DNA from: Nitrosomonas sp.
GTDB taxonomy: Bacteria > Pseudomonadota > Gammaproteobacteria > Burkholderiales > Nitrosomonadaceae
NCBI GenBank assembly: GCA_024282035.1
Contig: JAMWZR010000011.1
Span: 1 to 64,000, forward strand
Direction: 5' to 3'
DNA length: 64,000 nucleotides
Shown: one piece after another, positions 35,736 to 44,543 of the stretch
Numbering within the stretch: the first letter of the stretch is position 1
Layout: the number at the start of each line of letters is the position of its first letter
Notes under the pieces: generated by a model
Databases searched by the model: none
What the model was told of the DNA's origin: nothing
What the model saw: only the letters and a program-made list of their open reading frames with translations
Translations under genes and position numbers: made by a program

Positions 35736-36590
35736 TCAGTGTATCGTGGGACCAGCTTCACGGAATATGGCATCGATGGCCAATGCATCCAGGCGGTATT
35801 CGCGATTGCAGATTTCATCATTGACGATTACCGCGCCAAATTCCTGCAGGATGGAATCGATTTCCTCGCGCCCAAGAGAGCGAAGCATGGCATAAATTTT
35901 CGCGGGATCTTCATGACAACCATAATTGACAGGTTGCGAATCGAAAATACGAATTACTTCTTCATGAAAAAGATGGATGAGTATGTCTTCAGCTGACAGA
36001 TCGAACAGCATCTGATCGTGTACGGTGGATGCTAGAGCTTCGACCCGGGTCCATCCATCGGGATCGCGCTCGTCCGCAGTGGGCAATTTCTGCAGCAGTA
36101 GGCCGGAAACGGATTGTTCCGTGGTGATCAGGATCAGGCGAGATGGCAGTTGTTCCGATTGCTTGAAGTAATGCTCGAAAATTTGTGCAACATCATTGCC
36201 GTCCAGCGGTACGATACTCTGATAGATTTCTCGCATGGCGGGAATATCCAGCGACATCACCAATTGACCATGCCCCAGTAAATCGGGGACAGGCTGGGGG
36301 GGGATGCTCTGCTCGCATTTGGCCATGCCACGTAGACGCAAGTCGTCGGTGCAGTCGACGACCAGCAGGGATACCGGGCCTTCTCCCTTCAATTGAATCG
36401 TCAATCGACCATTCTGTTTGAGGTTGTCACCGAGGAATAGCGTGGTGACGCTGATTTCTCCGAGTAATTGGGCAACCGGTTGCGGATAGTGCCGTCCTGC
36501 CAGCATTTGTTGCCAGACGGTATCCAGGTGGACGATGGCGCCCCGAATATCGAGATTTTCCAGCAGGAAGCGTTGCACATAGTTGCTCAT
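35736..36590 (-). CDS. hslO: Hsp33 family chaperone with degenerate zinc site
   Basis: Hsp33 is normally a redox-switched holdase: four cysteines (CxC...CxxC) hold zinc until oxidation unlocks it. This 284-residue protein is clearly Hsp33 (VQRFLLENLDIRGAIVHLD, DGWTRVEALASTV, SLGREEIDSILQEFG), but only Cys225 and Cys261 remain. By alignment with E. coli Hsp33, Glu227 replaces the second cysteine and Asp258 the third. Zinc binding and oxidative activation are therefore probably changed. Other cysteines (80, 92) lie outside the switch. It starts 15 bp after the hypF stop, so it may be read with the hydrogenase maturation genes. Confidence 0.93.
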   Translation of the reverse strand: MSNYVQRFLLENLDIRGAIVHLDTVWQQMLAGRHYPQPVAQLLGEISVTTLFLGDNLKQNGRLTIQLKGEGPVSLLVVDCTDDLRLRGMAKCEQSIPPQPVPDLLGHGQLVMSLDIPAMREIYQSIVPLDGNDVAQIFEHYFKQSEQLPSRLILITTEQSVSGLLLQKLPTADERDPDGWTRVEALASTVHDQMLFDLSAEDILIHLFHEEVIRIFDSQPVNYGCHEDPAKIYAMLRSLGREEIDSILQEFGAVIVNDEICNREYRLDALAIDAIFREAGPTIH

Positions 36591-36605
36591 ATCAAATTCC
36601 TTAGT

Positions 36606-37748
36606 TTATTCACGAGGCTGATGGGTTTGAAAACTGCCAAGTTGCAGTGCCACCCAGGCTTGTCCCAAAGCAATGGCACTATCGTCCGGTTGCATCTGCA
36701 ACGCACCATGCACTTGAAACACCGGTGTGGCAAGGCGTTGCAAGAGTCCTTTGTATAACAGTTGGTTATGAAAACACCCTCCACCCAAAGCCAAGTGCGC
36801 AGTTTTATACCGATAAGCCGCCTCATTGATCCATGCAGCCAATCCATCAATCAAGGTGGCGTGAAAAAGCGCAGCCGCTTCGCTGATGTTGCGTTTGGCA
36901 TCAGTCCAGTCCAGTAGACTGACCAACAGCGGAGAGAAATCCAGAATGTTATCTGCGGTAATCTGATAACCCTGCGCCAGTCCTTTTATTGGCCCATGTT
37001 GTTCAGCCAGTTTTTGCAATTGAATGGCCGCTTGCGCTTCGTGGAGTTGTACCGGACAGATGTCGAGCAAACCAGCTGCGGCGTCGAATAACCTTCCCAT
37101 GCTCGATGTTTGGGGACAATTCAGATTTTTGTCGAGCATGGTGGCAACCGTTGCAGCGGCGGATTGATTCGCGAATCGCCGGACGATTTCATCGCCGCGA
37201 CCGAGCTTTGCCAGCACGGCTGCGGCCATGCGCCAGGGTTCCCGCGCTGCGCGATCGCCCCCCGGCAGGGTGAGCGGAGCGAGATGACCGATGCGCTGCA
37301 CCTGTGCACCGTCAACCCACAACAATTCACCTCCCCAAAGTGTGTTGTCCACACCCAGTCCAACACCATCCAGAGCCAGTCCCAGCACAGGTTGATTCAG
37401 ATGATGTTCGGCACAGATGGCGGCAATGTGGGCATGGTGATGCTGTACGGCAAGGACGGGTATTTCGTGATGTTCGGCATAAGCCTGCGCGAACTGACTG
37501 CTGTAAAAGTCGGGATGCAAGTCATGCACGACGATTTCTGCTGGCAAAGGAAATGTCGTCCACAAGCGATCTATGGTTTGTTCGAATCGCTCGCGGGCGC
37601 TAAGTGAATCCAGATCGCCAATCAGTGGCGAAACGTAAGCTTTGTTCTGCTGAGTCAGGCATAGCGTATTTTTAAGCCAGGCACCACAAGCCAGGACAGT
37701 AGGACCACTGCTGGGCAATGTGATGACGATGTCGGCGGAATCAGCCAA
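36606..37748 (-). CDS. hypF: HypF C-terminal (Kae1-like) carbamoyltransferase domain, stand-alone
   Basis: Full HypF (about 750 residues) makes the CN ligand precursor for the NiFe site and has acylphosphatase, zinc-finger, YrdC and Kae1-like domains. Only the Kae1-like part is here: VLACGAWLKNTLCL, VVHDLHPDFYSSQ, the metal-binding QHHHAHIAAICAEH, LALDGVGLGVDNTLWGGEL and LGGGCFHNQLL. The frame opens at 37844 inside hypB; a TTG at 37748 overlapping the hypB stop is the likelier start (380 residues). It is either a specialised short HypF working with a separate full copy or a truncated gene. Confidence 0.85.
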   Translation of the reverse strand: MADSADIVITLPSSGPTVLACGAWLKNTLCLTQQNKAYVSPLIGDLDSLSARERFEQTIDRLWTTFPLPAEIVVHDLHPDFYSSQFAQAYAEHHEIPVLAVQHHHAHIAAICAEHHLNQPVLGLALDGVGLGVDNTLWGGELLWVDGAQVQRIGHLAPLTLPGGDRAAREPWRMAAAVLAKLGRGDEIVRRFANQSAAATVATMLDKNLNCPQTSSMGRLFDAAAGLLDICPVQLHEAQAAIQLQKLAEQHGPIKGLAQGYQITADNILDFSPLLVSLLDWTDAKRNISEAAALFHATLIDGLAAWINEAAYRYKTAHLALGGGCFHNQLLYKGLLQRLATPVFQVHGALQMQPDDSAIALGQAWVALQLGSFQTHQPRE

Positions 37749-38613
37749 GTTGTAAAACCGTATTGGAAGTATCCGGAACCGATTCGACAGCGGCAGCCTG
37801 GAGTGATGTTTCAATCCAGTGCAGCCAAGTCGCCATGCCGTCACCTAGCGTCGCAGACAATGAGATGACTGGCAATCCAGGGTGGATGCGATGTGCATAC
37901 TGTGCAGCCTGATTCGTATTGAAATCCACATATGGCAGCAGGTCACATTTGTTCAGCAACAGCAAGTCTGCTACATGGAACATGTCCGGATATTTCAGGG
38001 GTTTGTCTTCACCTTCAGTGACGGAAAGCAAGACTACCTTGTGAGTTTCACCCAGATCAAAACTGGCTGGGCAAACCAGATTGCCGACGTTCTCTATAAA
38101 AAGCAGTCCGCCATCCTGCAAGGGTAACTGCTCTATGGCCCGATTCACCATGTGAGCATCCAGATGACAACCTTTGCCAGTGTTGATTTGTATTACCGGA
38201 ACACCGGTGGCGCGTATTCGCGCCGCATCGCGGTCGGTTTGTTGATCGCCTTCGATGACAGCAATGGACAGCTCGTTCCGTAACATTTCGATGGTTTTGA
38301 CCAGCAGGGTGGTTTTGCCGGAACCCGGACTGGATAGCAGATTGAGTACCAGAATGCGTTGTTTGGAAAAGATGTCGCGGTTTTGTCGGGCCTGCGCATC
38401 GTTCAGCGTCAGGATGTCGCGTTCGATCCGCAGAATCCGTTTCGCATTCATGTCGGGTGCATGGGTTGCAGGCAATGTGATAGCTTCGGGTTCTTGCACT
38501 GGTTGTGAAGGAATGGGGCGATAGTTTAGTCGTGTCTCTGTTCGGCGGTGCGATGTGTCCGGCACACCGAAAATCCGTGCTTTGTGCGTACTACATCCGC
38601 AAGTCGTGCACAT
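37741..38613 (-). CDS. hypB: Hydrogenase nickel incorporation GTPase HypB
   Basis: HypB is a GTPase that delivers nickel to the hydrogenase large subunit together with HypA. The 290-residue protein begins with the high-affinity metal motif CTTCGC. A variable linker leads to a G-domain with P-loop LLSSPGSGKTTLL, EGDQQTD, the metal-site stretch TGKGCHLDAHMV, LFIENVGNLVCPASFDLG and NKCDLLPYVDF. It lies between hypA and the short hypF in one minus-strand operon. Confidence 0.97.
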   Translation of the reverse strand: MCTTCGCSTHKARIFGVPDTSHRRTETRLNYRPIPSQPVQEPEAITLPATHAPDMNAKRILRIERDILTLNDAQARQNRDIFSKQRILVLNLLSSPGSGKTTLLVKTIEMLRNELSIAVIEGDQQTDRDAARIRATGVPVIQINTGKGCHLDAHMVNRAIEQLPLQDGGLLFIENVGNLVCPASFDLGETHKVVLLSVTEGEDKPLKYPDMFHVADLLLLNKCDLLPYVDFNTNQAAQYAHRIHPGLPVISLSATLGDGMATWLHWIETSLQAAAVESVPDTSNTVLQLG

Positions 38614-38618
38614 TCAAT

Positions 38619-38960
38619 TCACTCCACTTCGAGTTCAGTGATGCGCATGCTATCACCATCCATGATCTGCAATCCATAGTTGCCACATTTTTCGCAAGCG
38701 TCATGGCGCGATGAAATCCGGGTTGGACGGCGACAGACATTGCACCATCCCTGACCTGGCTTATCGATGATTTCAAGTTTGGCATTGCGGGCAATACTGT
38801 CCTGCGCAACGACATCGAAATAAAAACGCAGCGATTGTGTCTCTACACAAGCCAGTTGACCGATTTCCAGCCAAACTGTGTGTACGCGGGAAAAGTCCTG
38901 TGTCAGTGCGGCTTCTTCAATCATTTGCAGCACATTCTCTGCAAGCGACATTTCATGCAT
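38619..38960 (-). CDS. hypA: Hydrogenase nickel metallochaperone HypA
   Basis: HypA binds nickel through its N-terminal MHE motif and zinc through two CxxC pairs. Here the start MHEMSLAENVLQMI at 38960 gives the standard 113 residues; CNVC and CEKC near the C-terminus form the zinc site. The upstream extension of the frame (to 39020) is discarded because the MHE start is required for nickel binding. Its start overlaps the stop of the protease gene by eight bases. Confidence 0.97.
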   Translation of the reverse strand: MHEMSLAENVLQMIEEAALTQDFSRVHTVWLEIGQLACVETQSLRFYFDVVAQDSIARNAKLEIIDKPGQGWCNVCRRPTRISSRHDACEKCGNYGLQIMDGDSMRITELEVE

Positions 38961-39468
38961 GATTGGTACCAGTAAGCGATGGTGTAGCTGGTGCTGACAA
39001 CCATCCCTGTAAATGCGCAATGGCAGCTAGCAGATTGCGACTGGCCTGTTGGCTGAGGCCATCACCCAGTGAGAAGCGATAGCCACGCACCCGCAGCAGG
39101 AAGCAGGCTGGGATGGTTTGTTGATATGCCTGCTGATAGACAAACAGCAGGGCAGCCGGTGTCAGGGCGTGACTGGTATAACTGTCGTCTCTTGCGGCAG
39201 TAACCGCCGACCATTCGAATGGTTCATCACAGGACATATCCGCATCCACAAAAATAACCTGATCAAACCCGGTCAGATCGTCCGCGTGCTCGATCAGCAA
39301 CTGCATGTCCGTGAGGCAGGATACTCGCGGAAATTGCCTTCCATTGATGCGCTCGATCACGAGTGGACCCAGAGCATCGTCGCCGCGTCCAGGATTGCCG
39401 TAACCGAATAGCAGTAACCGGGGTGCCGGTTGTATGCCAGACAGTGCTTTGTTAGTATGCCCATTCAT
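38953..39468 (-). CDS. hoxW: Hydrogenase maturation endopeptidase (HoxW-like)
   Basis: This protease trims the C-terminus of the large subunit after NiFe insertion. The motif LLLFGYGNPGRGDDALGP and the later VIFVDADMS with Asp are typical of the HycI/HybD/HoxW family. The ATG at 39468 gives about 171 residues; longer starts up to 39591 would run into the DUF2905 gene on the opposite strand. It overlaps hypA and likely acts on HoxH, which carries an extension past its final metal motif. Confidence 0.9.
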   Translation of the reverse strand: MNGHTNKALSGIQPAPRLLLFGYGNPGRGDDALGPLVIERINGRQFPRVSCLTDMQLLIEHADDLTGFDQVIFVDADMSCDEPFEWSAVTAARDDSYTSHALTPAALLFVYQQAYQQTIPACFLLRVRGYRFSLGDGLSQQASRNLLAAIAHLQGWLSAPATPSLTGTNHA

Positions 39469-39490
39469 AACATATCGATGGATAAATGCC

Positions 39491-39691
39491 ATGCAGCAAT
39501 TTCTGATTTCATTGGGCGTGATTCTACTCGTAATGGGCCTGGTCTGGCCATGGATTTCACAGCTACCGCTGGGTCGTTTGCCGGGTGACATTCATGTCGA
39601 GCGGGAGAATTTCAGTTTCCATTTTCCGCTGATGACAGGCCTGGTGATTTCGGTTGTCTTGTCACTGATTCTGTGGTGGCTGCGAAAATGA
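39491..39691 (+). CDS. DUF2905 small membrane protein
   Basis: The 66-residue protein has two membrane helices and between them LGRLPGDIHVERENFSFHFP, the conserved signature of DUF2905. Function is unknown. It is encoded on the plus strand inside an otherwise minus-strand hydrogenase operon, between hoxH and the protease, so any hoxH-to-protease read-through would be antisense to it. ATG 39491 is preferred over 39434 by family length. Confidence 0.85.
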   Translation: MQQFLISLGVILLVMGLVWPWISQLPLGRLPGDIHVERENFSFHFPLMTGLVISVVLSLILWWLRK

Positions 39692-39749
39692 ATTTTCCGA
39701 AAAATCCTTTCTTCCGCCCGGCTGTTTCAGCCTCAGACTTCCCTTGTAA

Positions 39750-41243
39750 TCAGTGCTTGTTGGGTGAGGACTGAATCGCACCTTCCGTATTTTTGGTCAG
39801 TTGATGTAGGACGTGACCATCGACGCGCTGCAACGTCACCTGCAACGGCATTTTGCCGAGTGCATGCGTGGCGCACGACAGGCAGGGATCGTACGCGCGC
39901 ACGGCGACTTCGAGGTGATTCAGCAGCGCTTCGGTGATTTCCTGACCATCGAGATATTGATTGGCGACCGTGCGCACTGATTCGTTCATGGCCTGATTGT
40001 TGCTAGTGGTCGAGACGATCAGATTGGCCTGGGTGACGAGTCCTTCGTCGTTGACGAGATAATGATGAAACAGTGTACCGCGCGGTGCCTCGATGACGCC
40101 GATACCCTGTAGCTGGTACTTCCCTTTTTCCACCTGTAAATCCATGCCGGAGATGTCACGATCGTGCAGCAGCAAGTGGATCGATTCGGCGCAGTGCAGC
40201 AGTTCGATCATGCGCGCCCAATGATAGGCCAGTGTATCGTGCACGAGTTTACCGTGACCGTAGGCTTTGAAGCGCAGACGTGCTGCTTCGGCAAGTGGGG
40301 TTGAAATAAATGCGCAATTGTTGATGCGTGCCAGTGGACCGACGCGGTACCAGCCTTGCTCGGTACCTAATGCGGAAAAATACGGAAATTTCAAGTAACT
40401 CCACGAGCGTACTTCCTCGCTAAGGATCCGCTGATAATTGCAGTAATCGAATGGCGCCAACAGATCGCCACCGCCAGATGACTGTGCGCGCAAATCGCCA
40501 TGATAGAACTCCAGTTCACCGTGACTTCCGATCATGCTCAGATAATGGCTGTGCAGGGAACCGAAATCGCGGTGATCAGGATGGGCTGTATGAATGTGTT
40601 CGTTCAGGGCTACGGCATCCAGACTCCATTGCAGAATGTCATCGATGTCGGCGAGCAATGCATCACGCTCTGGCAACGTGAACGGCTTGTTCATGCCACC
40701 GGGAACTGTGCCGGTGCCGTGGATGCGCTTGCTGGTGATCGCCTCGATGATGCGCTGACCATATTTGCGCAACTTGACGCCTTTCAGCGCAATTTCCGGA
40801 TATTGCTCCAGTACGCCGGCGATGTTGCGTTTTGTGGGGTCGCTGCCAAAACCGAACAGAAAATCAGGTGATGACAAATGGAAAAAATGCAGCGCATGCG
40901 ATTGCAGCATCTGGCCAAAATGTAGCAGGCGGCGAAGTTTGATTGCAGTCGGAGTAAGCTGATTCACGCCGACGATCTGGTCGACCGCTTTCGCTGCCGC
41001 CAGTTGATGGCTGACCGGGCAGATGCCGCACAGGCGTTGCACAAAGAACGGCACTTCCCAGAATGGGCGACCTTGGATGAATTTCTCGAAACCGCGGAAT
41101 TCAACGATATGAAATCGCGCCTCGACGATGTGATTGTCATCGTCGATCAGCAATGTGATCTTGCCGTGTCCTTCGACGCGCGTGACTGGATCGATGGCGA
41201 TGCGGCGGGTAGCAGGCGAAGAGGCGGGTTTGTCCGGTTCCAT
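39750..41243 (-). CDS. hoxH: NAD-reducing hydrogenase large subunit HoxH
   Basis: HoxH carries the NiFe active site of the group 3d bidirectional hydrogenase. Both nickel-binding motifs are present: [17 protein letters not shown] near residue 70 and [16 protein letters not shown] near the C-terminus, followed by a tail of about 35 residues. The N-terminal [15 protein letters not shown] is typical. ATG 41243 is chosen (497 residues); the frame begins at a TTG nine bases earlier overlapping hoxY. It forms the hydrogenase module with HoxY. Confidence 0.97.
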   Translation of the reverse strand: MEPDKPASSPATRRIAIDPVTRVEGHGKITLLIDDDNHIVEARFHIVEFRGFEKFIQGRPFWEVPFFVQRLCGICPVSHQLAAAKAVDQIVGVNQLTPTAIKLRRLLHFGQMLQSHALHFFHLSSPDFLFGFGSDPTKRNIAGVLEQYPEIALKGVKLRKYGQRIIEAITSKRIHGTGTVPGGMNKPFTLPERDALLADIDDILQWSLDAVALNEHIHTAHPDHRDFGSLHSHYLSMIGSHGELEFYHGDLRAQSSGGGDLLAPFDYCNYQRILSEEVRSWSYLKFPYFSALGTEQGWYRVGPLARINNCAFISTPLAEAARLRFKAYGHGKLVHDTLAYHWARMIELLHCAESIHLLLHDRDISGMDLQVEKGKYQLQGIGVIEAPRGTLFHHYLVNDEGLVTQANLIVSTTSNNQAMNESVRTVANQYLDGQEITEALLNHLEVAVRAYDPCLSCATHALGKMPLQVTLQRVDGHVLHQLTKNTEGAIQSSPNKH

Positions 41244-41248
41244 GATGA

Positions 41249-41806
41249 TCAATCGTAGTGTAATTGGGATTTGACGATCACCGGTTTTTCCCCGGCTAGT
41301 AATGGTTGCAGCAATTGCAAAAATGCCTCAGCGGAAGGCGGGCAACCTGGCAGGAAATAATCGACTGGCACGATTTCGCCGATTGGATAGACTTTGTCGA
41401 GTAACAACGGCAGTTCGGGGTCGTTCGGAATGCGCGGATGGGTCACATTGGTGCCGTGCAAAAACACTGTTTTCAGGCAATCCTGTAAATCGAAGTAATT
41501 GCGCATCGCCGGGACACCGCCATTGATCGCACAAGCACCCACCGCCACCAGAATCCGACATTGCGAACGAAATTCACGCAGCACATGCACATTTTCTGCA
41601 TTGCACACGCCTCCCTCGATCAAACCGATGTCGCACTGCCCGCAATGCTTGATGTCGGTGAACGGCGAACGGTCGAACTCAACGTGTTCCAGAAGATCGG
41701 CGAGCCGCTCGTCCATGTCAAGCAATGACATATGGCAACCGAAACAACCCGCCAGAGAAGTAGTGGCAAGCTTAAGTTTGCGTTTGGTGGTGTGATCAAT
41801 TGTCAT
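41249..41806 (-). CDS. hoxY: NAD-reducing hydrogenase small subunit HoxY
   Basis: HoxY (185 residues) holds the proximal [4Fe-4S] cluster and links HoxH to the diaphorase. The ligand cysteines appear in SLAGCFGCHMSLLD, IEGGVCNAENV, VAVGACAINGG and LPGCPPSAEAF. The short length, without a signal peptide, is as expected for a cytoplasmic group 3d enzyme. An AT-rich 171-bp gap separates it from hoxU. Confidence 0.96.
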   Translation of the reverse strand: MTIDHTTKRKLKLATTSLAGCFGCHMSLLDMDERLADLLEHVEFDRSPFTDIKHCGQCDIGLIEGGVCNAENVHVLREFRSQCRILVAVGACAINGGVPAMRNYFDLQDCLKTVFLHGTNVTHPRIPNDPELPLLLDKVYPIGEIVPVDYFLPGCPPSAEAFLQLLQPLLAGEKPVIVKSQLHYD

Positions 41807-41977
41807 TGTTCATCGGAGCCTATAGAAAGTTTTATATAAGCAATAAAACCAATTTAACGGGGTCGATTAGAGTAAATTGGTCTAATTTTAGTAATGGAAC
41901 TCAAGCCTGTTGCTGCATCGATAATATCCATATAATTAACTATATTTATGCTTTATATAATAAATTCAGTTGCGTAC
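41807..41977. other. AT-rich gap inside the hox operon
   Basis: The spacer between hoxU and hoxY is much more AT-rich than the flanking genes and holds no supported ORF on either strand. The other hox/hyp joins seen here are tight or overlapping, so this gap may carry an internal promoter, a processing site or the scar of a lost gene. Confidence 0.4.
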
Positions 41978-42709
41978 TTAATCCTTATTTTTCAGTTCGA
42001 CTTGCTCTTGTAGCCCAGTTTCACGGATGGTTTGCCAGTCATAAATGCGTCGCCCGATCGGTACCTCGTAACCTTTTTCCTTGATTAGAATCGCGCCGAC
42101 CGGGCAAATATTTGCCGCCAAATCTGTTTTTGCTATTGGGCTATCGACCAGTTTCCCGCTCGGTGTATTGACGATCAGGTGCGCTTGCGTGCCGCGACCG
42201 GCGGTGGTGAAAATATTTTTCTTGTCCACGTCGCGGCTGGCGCGCACGCATAGATCGCACAGGATGCAGCGGCTGCGGTCGAGCAGGATGTCGGGGTGAG
42301 AGGCATCGAGTTCGCGGCGTGGGTAAAACTGCGGGAAGTGATCGTCGAGCATGCCGAAGTGATACGCCATCGCTTGCAATTTGCAGTTGCCGGTTTTCTC
42401 GCATGACGGGCAGATGTGATTGCCCTCGACGAACAGCATTTGTGTGATGGTTTTGCGAGTGGCGTTCAATTCCGGCGTGTCGCTGCGTATTTGCTGACCC
42501 GCTGTTGCCGTTGTAATGCAGGCAGCAGTACTGCGATTGCCGATTTTCACCATGCACAGACGGCAGTTGCCGCTGGGTGGCAGGCCGGGATGATGACATA
42601 GGTGAGGAATATAGATTCCCGCTGCCAGTGCGGCATCCATGATGGTTTGCCCTGGTGTGAACGGGATGTCCCGGTCGTCGATGCGAATGGTGTCGGTGGT
42701 CATGGTCAT
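41978..42709 (-). CDS. hoxU: NAD-reducing hydrogenase diaphorase subunit HoxU
   Basis: HoxU resembles the N-terminal part of NuoG and passes electrons between the hydrogenase module and HoxF. The 243 residues contain a [2Fe-2S] set (YIPHLCHHPGLPPSGNCRLC), the His/Cys cluster region (GNHICPSCEKTGNCKLQ) and a CILCDLCVRAS motif with a late NICPVGAIL. It starts directly at the hoxF stop. Confidence 0.96.
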   Translation of the reverse strand: MTMTTDTIRIDDRDIPFTPGQTIMDAALAAGIYIPHLCHHPGLPPSGNCRLCMVKIGNRSTAACITTATAGQQIRSDTPELNATRKTITQMLFVEGNHICPSCEKTGNCKLQAMAYHFGMLDDHFPQFYPRRELDASHPDILLDRSRCILCDLCVRASRDVDKKNIFTTAGRGTQAHLIVNTPSGKLVDSPIAKTDLAANICPVGAILIKEKGYEVPIGRRIYDWQTIRETGLQEQVELKNKD

Positions 42710-44478
42710 CAGTCGTTACTCAGATGCGCCTCGGGATCGTCCCGCTGCGTGATGTGCCGCGCACTGGCCAATGCCTGATCGAGATCGAAACGTGCAGTGA
42801 AGTGCGGCAGTAAGTGTTGAGAAAAGACTTGGGGAAATTTCCGCAGACCATCCAACACATGGTTGGCAGCTGTATGACCCAGTCCGCAATGCGATTGCTG
42901 TTGAACGAGGTGACCGAGTTGCTGCAATTCTTCGATGGTATATGCTGAACCACGGCCTTCGGCGATGGCATCGAGTTCTTTTTGGATGAGTGGGGTACCG
43001 ACCCGGCAAGGCGTACAGAAACCGCAGCTCTCGTGGGCAAAGAAGCGTGCAAAATTCCGGTGTACGCTAAGTAGATCACGGTGCGGGCCGAAAATCAGCA
43101 GCGACCCGCCGCTGGATACATCGTCGAAAGCGAGGGTGCGTTCGAATTCAGCCGGACTCAGCAGCGTTCCGGCAGGGCCGCCAATTTGCACTGCTTGCAC
43201 ATTCTGTGCACCGCAGTCATGCAGAATCTGTTGGAAGCTGATGCCAAAGGGATATTCGTAGATTCCGGGAAACGTGCAGTCACCGCTGATACTGAGTATT
43301 TTTGTACCGGTTGAAGAGGCTGTGCCGATTGTCCTGAATGTTTCAGAACCGTAATAAACGATATGTGCAGCTGCGATAAAGGTTTCGACATTGTTGACTA
43401 CGGTTGGTTGTCCCAGATAGCCATGTGTCACTGGGAATGGCGGACGGATGCGCGGAATGCCGGGTTTGCCTTCGAGCGATTCGATCAATGCCGATTCTTC
43501 ACCGCAAATATAAGCGCCGGCCCCGACGACGATCGTGATGTCGAAATCGAAATCTGTGTGACCCAGGATACGATTCCCCAGTAGTCCTTGATGTCGGCAA
43601 TTTTGCAGCGTTTTCTGCAGTGAATCCAGCAGATAGCGGTATTCCGCGCGGAGATAGACGAAGCCTTGTTTGGCGCCGATTACAAAGGCGCAAAGCGCCA
43701 TGCCGGCAAACAAGTTTTCTGCATATGACGTCAGCAGCATGCGATCCTTGAAGGTGCCGGGTTCGCCCTCGTCGGCATTGCATACGACGTAGCGCGCATT
43801 GCCAGGGGCTTCGCGACATAACTGCCATTTGCTGCTGGTGGCGAATCCTGCGCCACCTCGGCCGCGCAAACCCGACTGCAACAGCATTGCCAGTGTGTTG
43901 TTGCGACCGATGTCCAGAGCCTTCAGCATGATTTCGCGGGGAAGGGGTGATCCGTTCAGTAACCAGTCTTGACGATGAATAGTGTGATGAATGTCAAACC
44001 AGTGACTGGGCCAGTCTGGCAGTGCTGTTTCCAGTGCGATCAGTTGCGCCAATTGCACTACTTTGTTGTCGTCCAGGTGTGTGATCGGAAGGCCATTGAT
44101 GAGCAGGGAGGGTCCCTGATCGCACAGGCCGATACATGAGGTTTCATCAATGCTGACCAAGCCATCTGCACGGGTTTCTCCCGGTGTGACGTGCAATTGC
44201 AGACACAACAACTGAAGTAGGTTTTTCTCGCCAGACAGGTAACCGCAACTGGTGCAGTTGCTGAACAGAATATCGAAACGGCCGCGTGGCTGGGTATGGA
44301 AAAAAGAGTGAAATGCCACCACGGCAGCCACTTGCGCGACGGGTAGGTCGAATTCCTGAGCGACTTGCTGTACCGATTCCCGTGAGATATGCAGACAATC
44401 GTGCTGTATCGCGTGCAATCGATGCAGTAAGTGCTCCTGTGTGGAAGGAGAAAAATGGTTTTGGCGTGGAGACATCAT
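42709..44478 (-). CDS. hoxF: NAD-reducing hydrogenase diaphorase subunit HoxF
   Basis: HoxF (589 residues) binds FMN and NAD(H). It joins a NuoE-like N-terminal domain (cysteines in SNCTSCGYLSG and ETSCIGLCDQGP) to a NuoF-like domain with the glycine-rich LRGRGGAGFATSSKW, CNADEGEPGTFKDR, GAGAYICGEESALIESLEG and the cluster motif ESCGFCTPCRVGT. Two ATG codons are in tandem (44478, 44475). There is no hoxE. It heads the hoxFUYH run and lies 65 bp after a DUF1614 gene. Confidence 0.96.
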   Translation of the reverse strand: MMSPRQNHFSPSTQEHLLHRLHAIQHDCLHISRESVQQVAQEFDLPVAQVAAVVAFHSFFHTQPRGRFDILFSNCTSCGYLSGEKNLLQLLCLQLHVTPGETRADGLVSIDETSCIGLCDQGPSLLINGLPITHLDDNKVVQLAQLIALETALPDWPSHWFDIHHTIHRQDWLLNGSPLPREIMLKALDIGRNNTLAMLLQSGLRGRGGAGFATSSKWQLCREAPGNARYVVCNADEGEPGTFKDRMLLTSYAENLFAGMALCAFVIGAKQGFVYLRAEYRYLLDSLQKTLQNCRHQGLLGNRILGHTDFDFDITIVVGAGAYICGEESALIESLEGKPGIPRIRPPFPVTHGYLGQPTVVNNVETFIAAAHIVYYGSETFRTIGTASSTGTKILSISGDCTFPGIYEYPFGISFQQILHDCGAQNVQAVQIGGPAGTLLSPAEFERTLAFDDVSSGGSLLIFGPHRDLLSVHRNFARFFAHESCGFCTPCRVGTPLIQKELDAIAEGRGSAYTIEELQQLGHLVQQQSHCGLGHTAANHVLDGLRKFPQVFSQHLLPHFTARFDLDQALASARHITQRDDPEAHLSND

Positions 44479-44543
44479 GCCGATCAGTATAACCGCATCA
44501 AAGCGGATGTGTCAGGCGGGTACGGATGGAACGGCCTGATTTT

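Noticed and set aside
41800..42084. 94-codon plus-strand ORF across the hoxU-hoxY gap
   Set aside because: It overlaps the start of hoxY and the 3' end of hoxU in antisense and shows no coding features.
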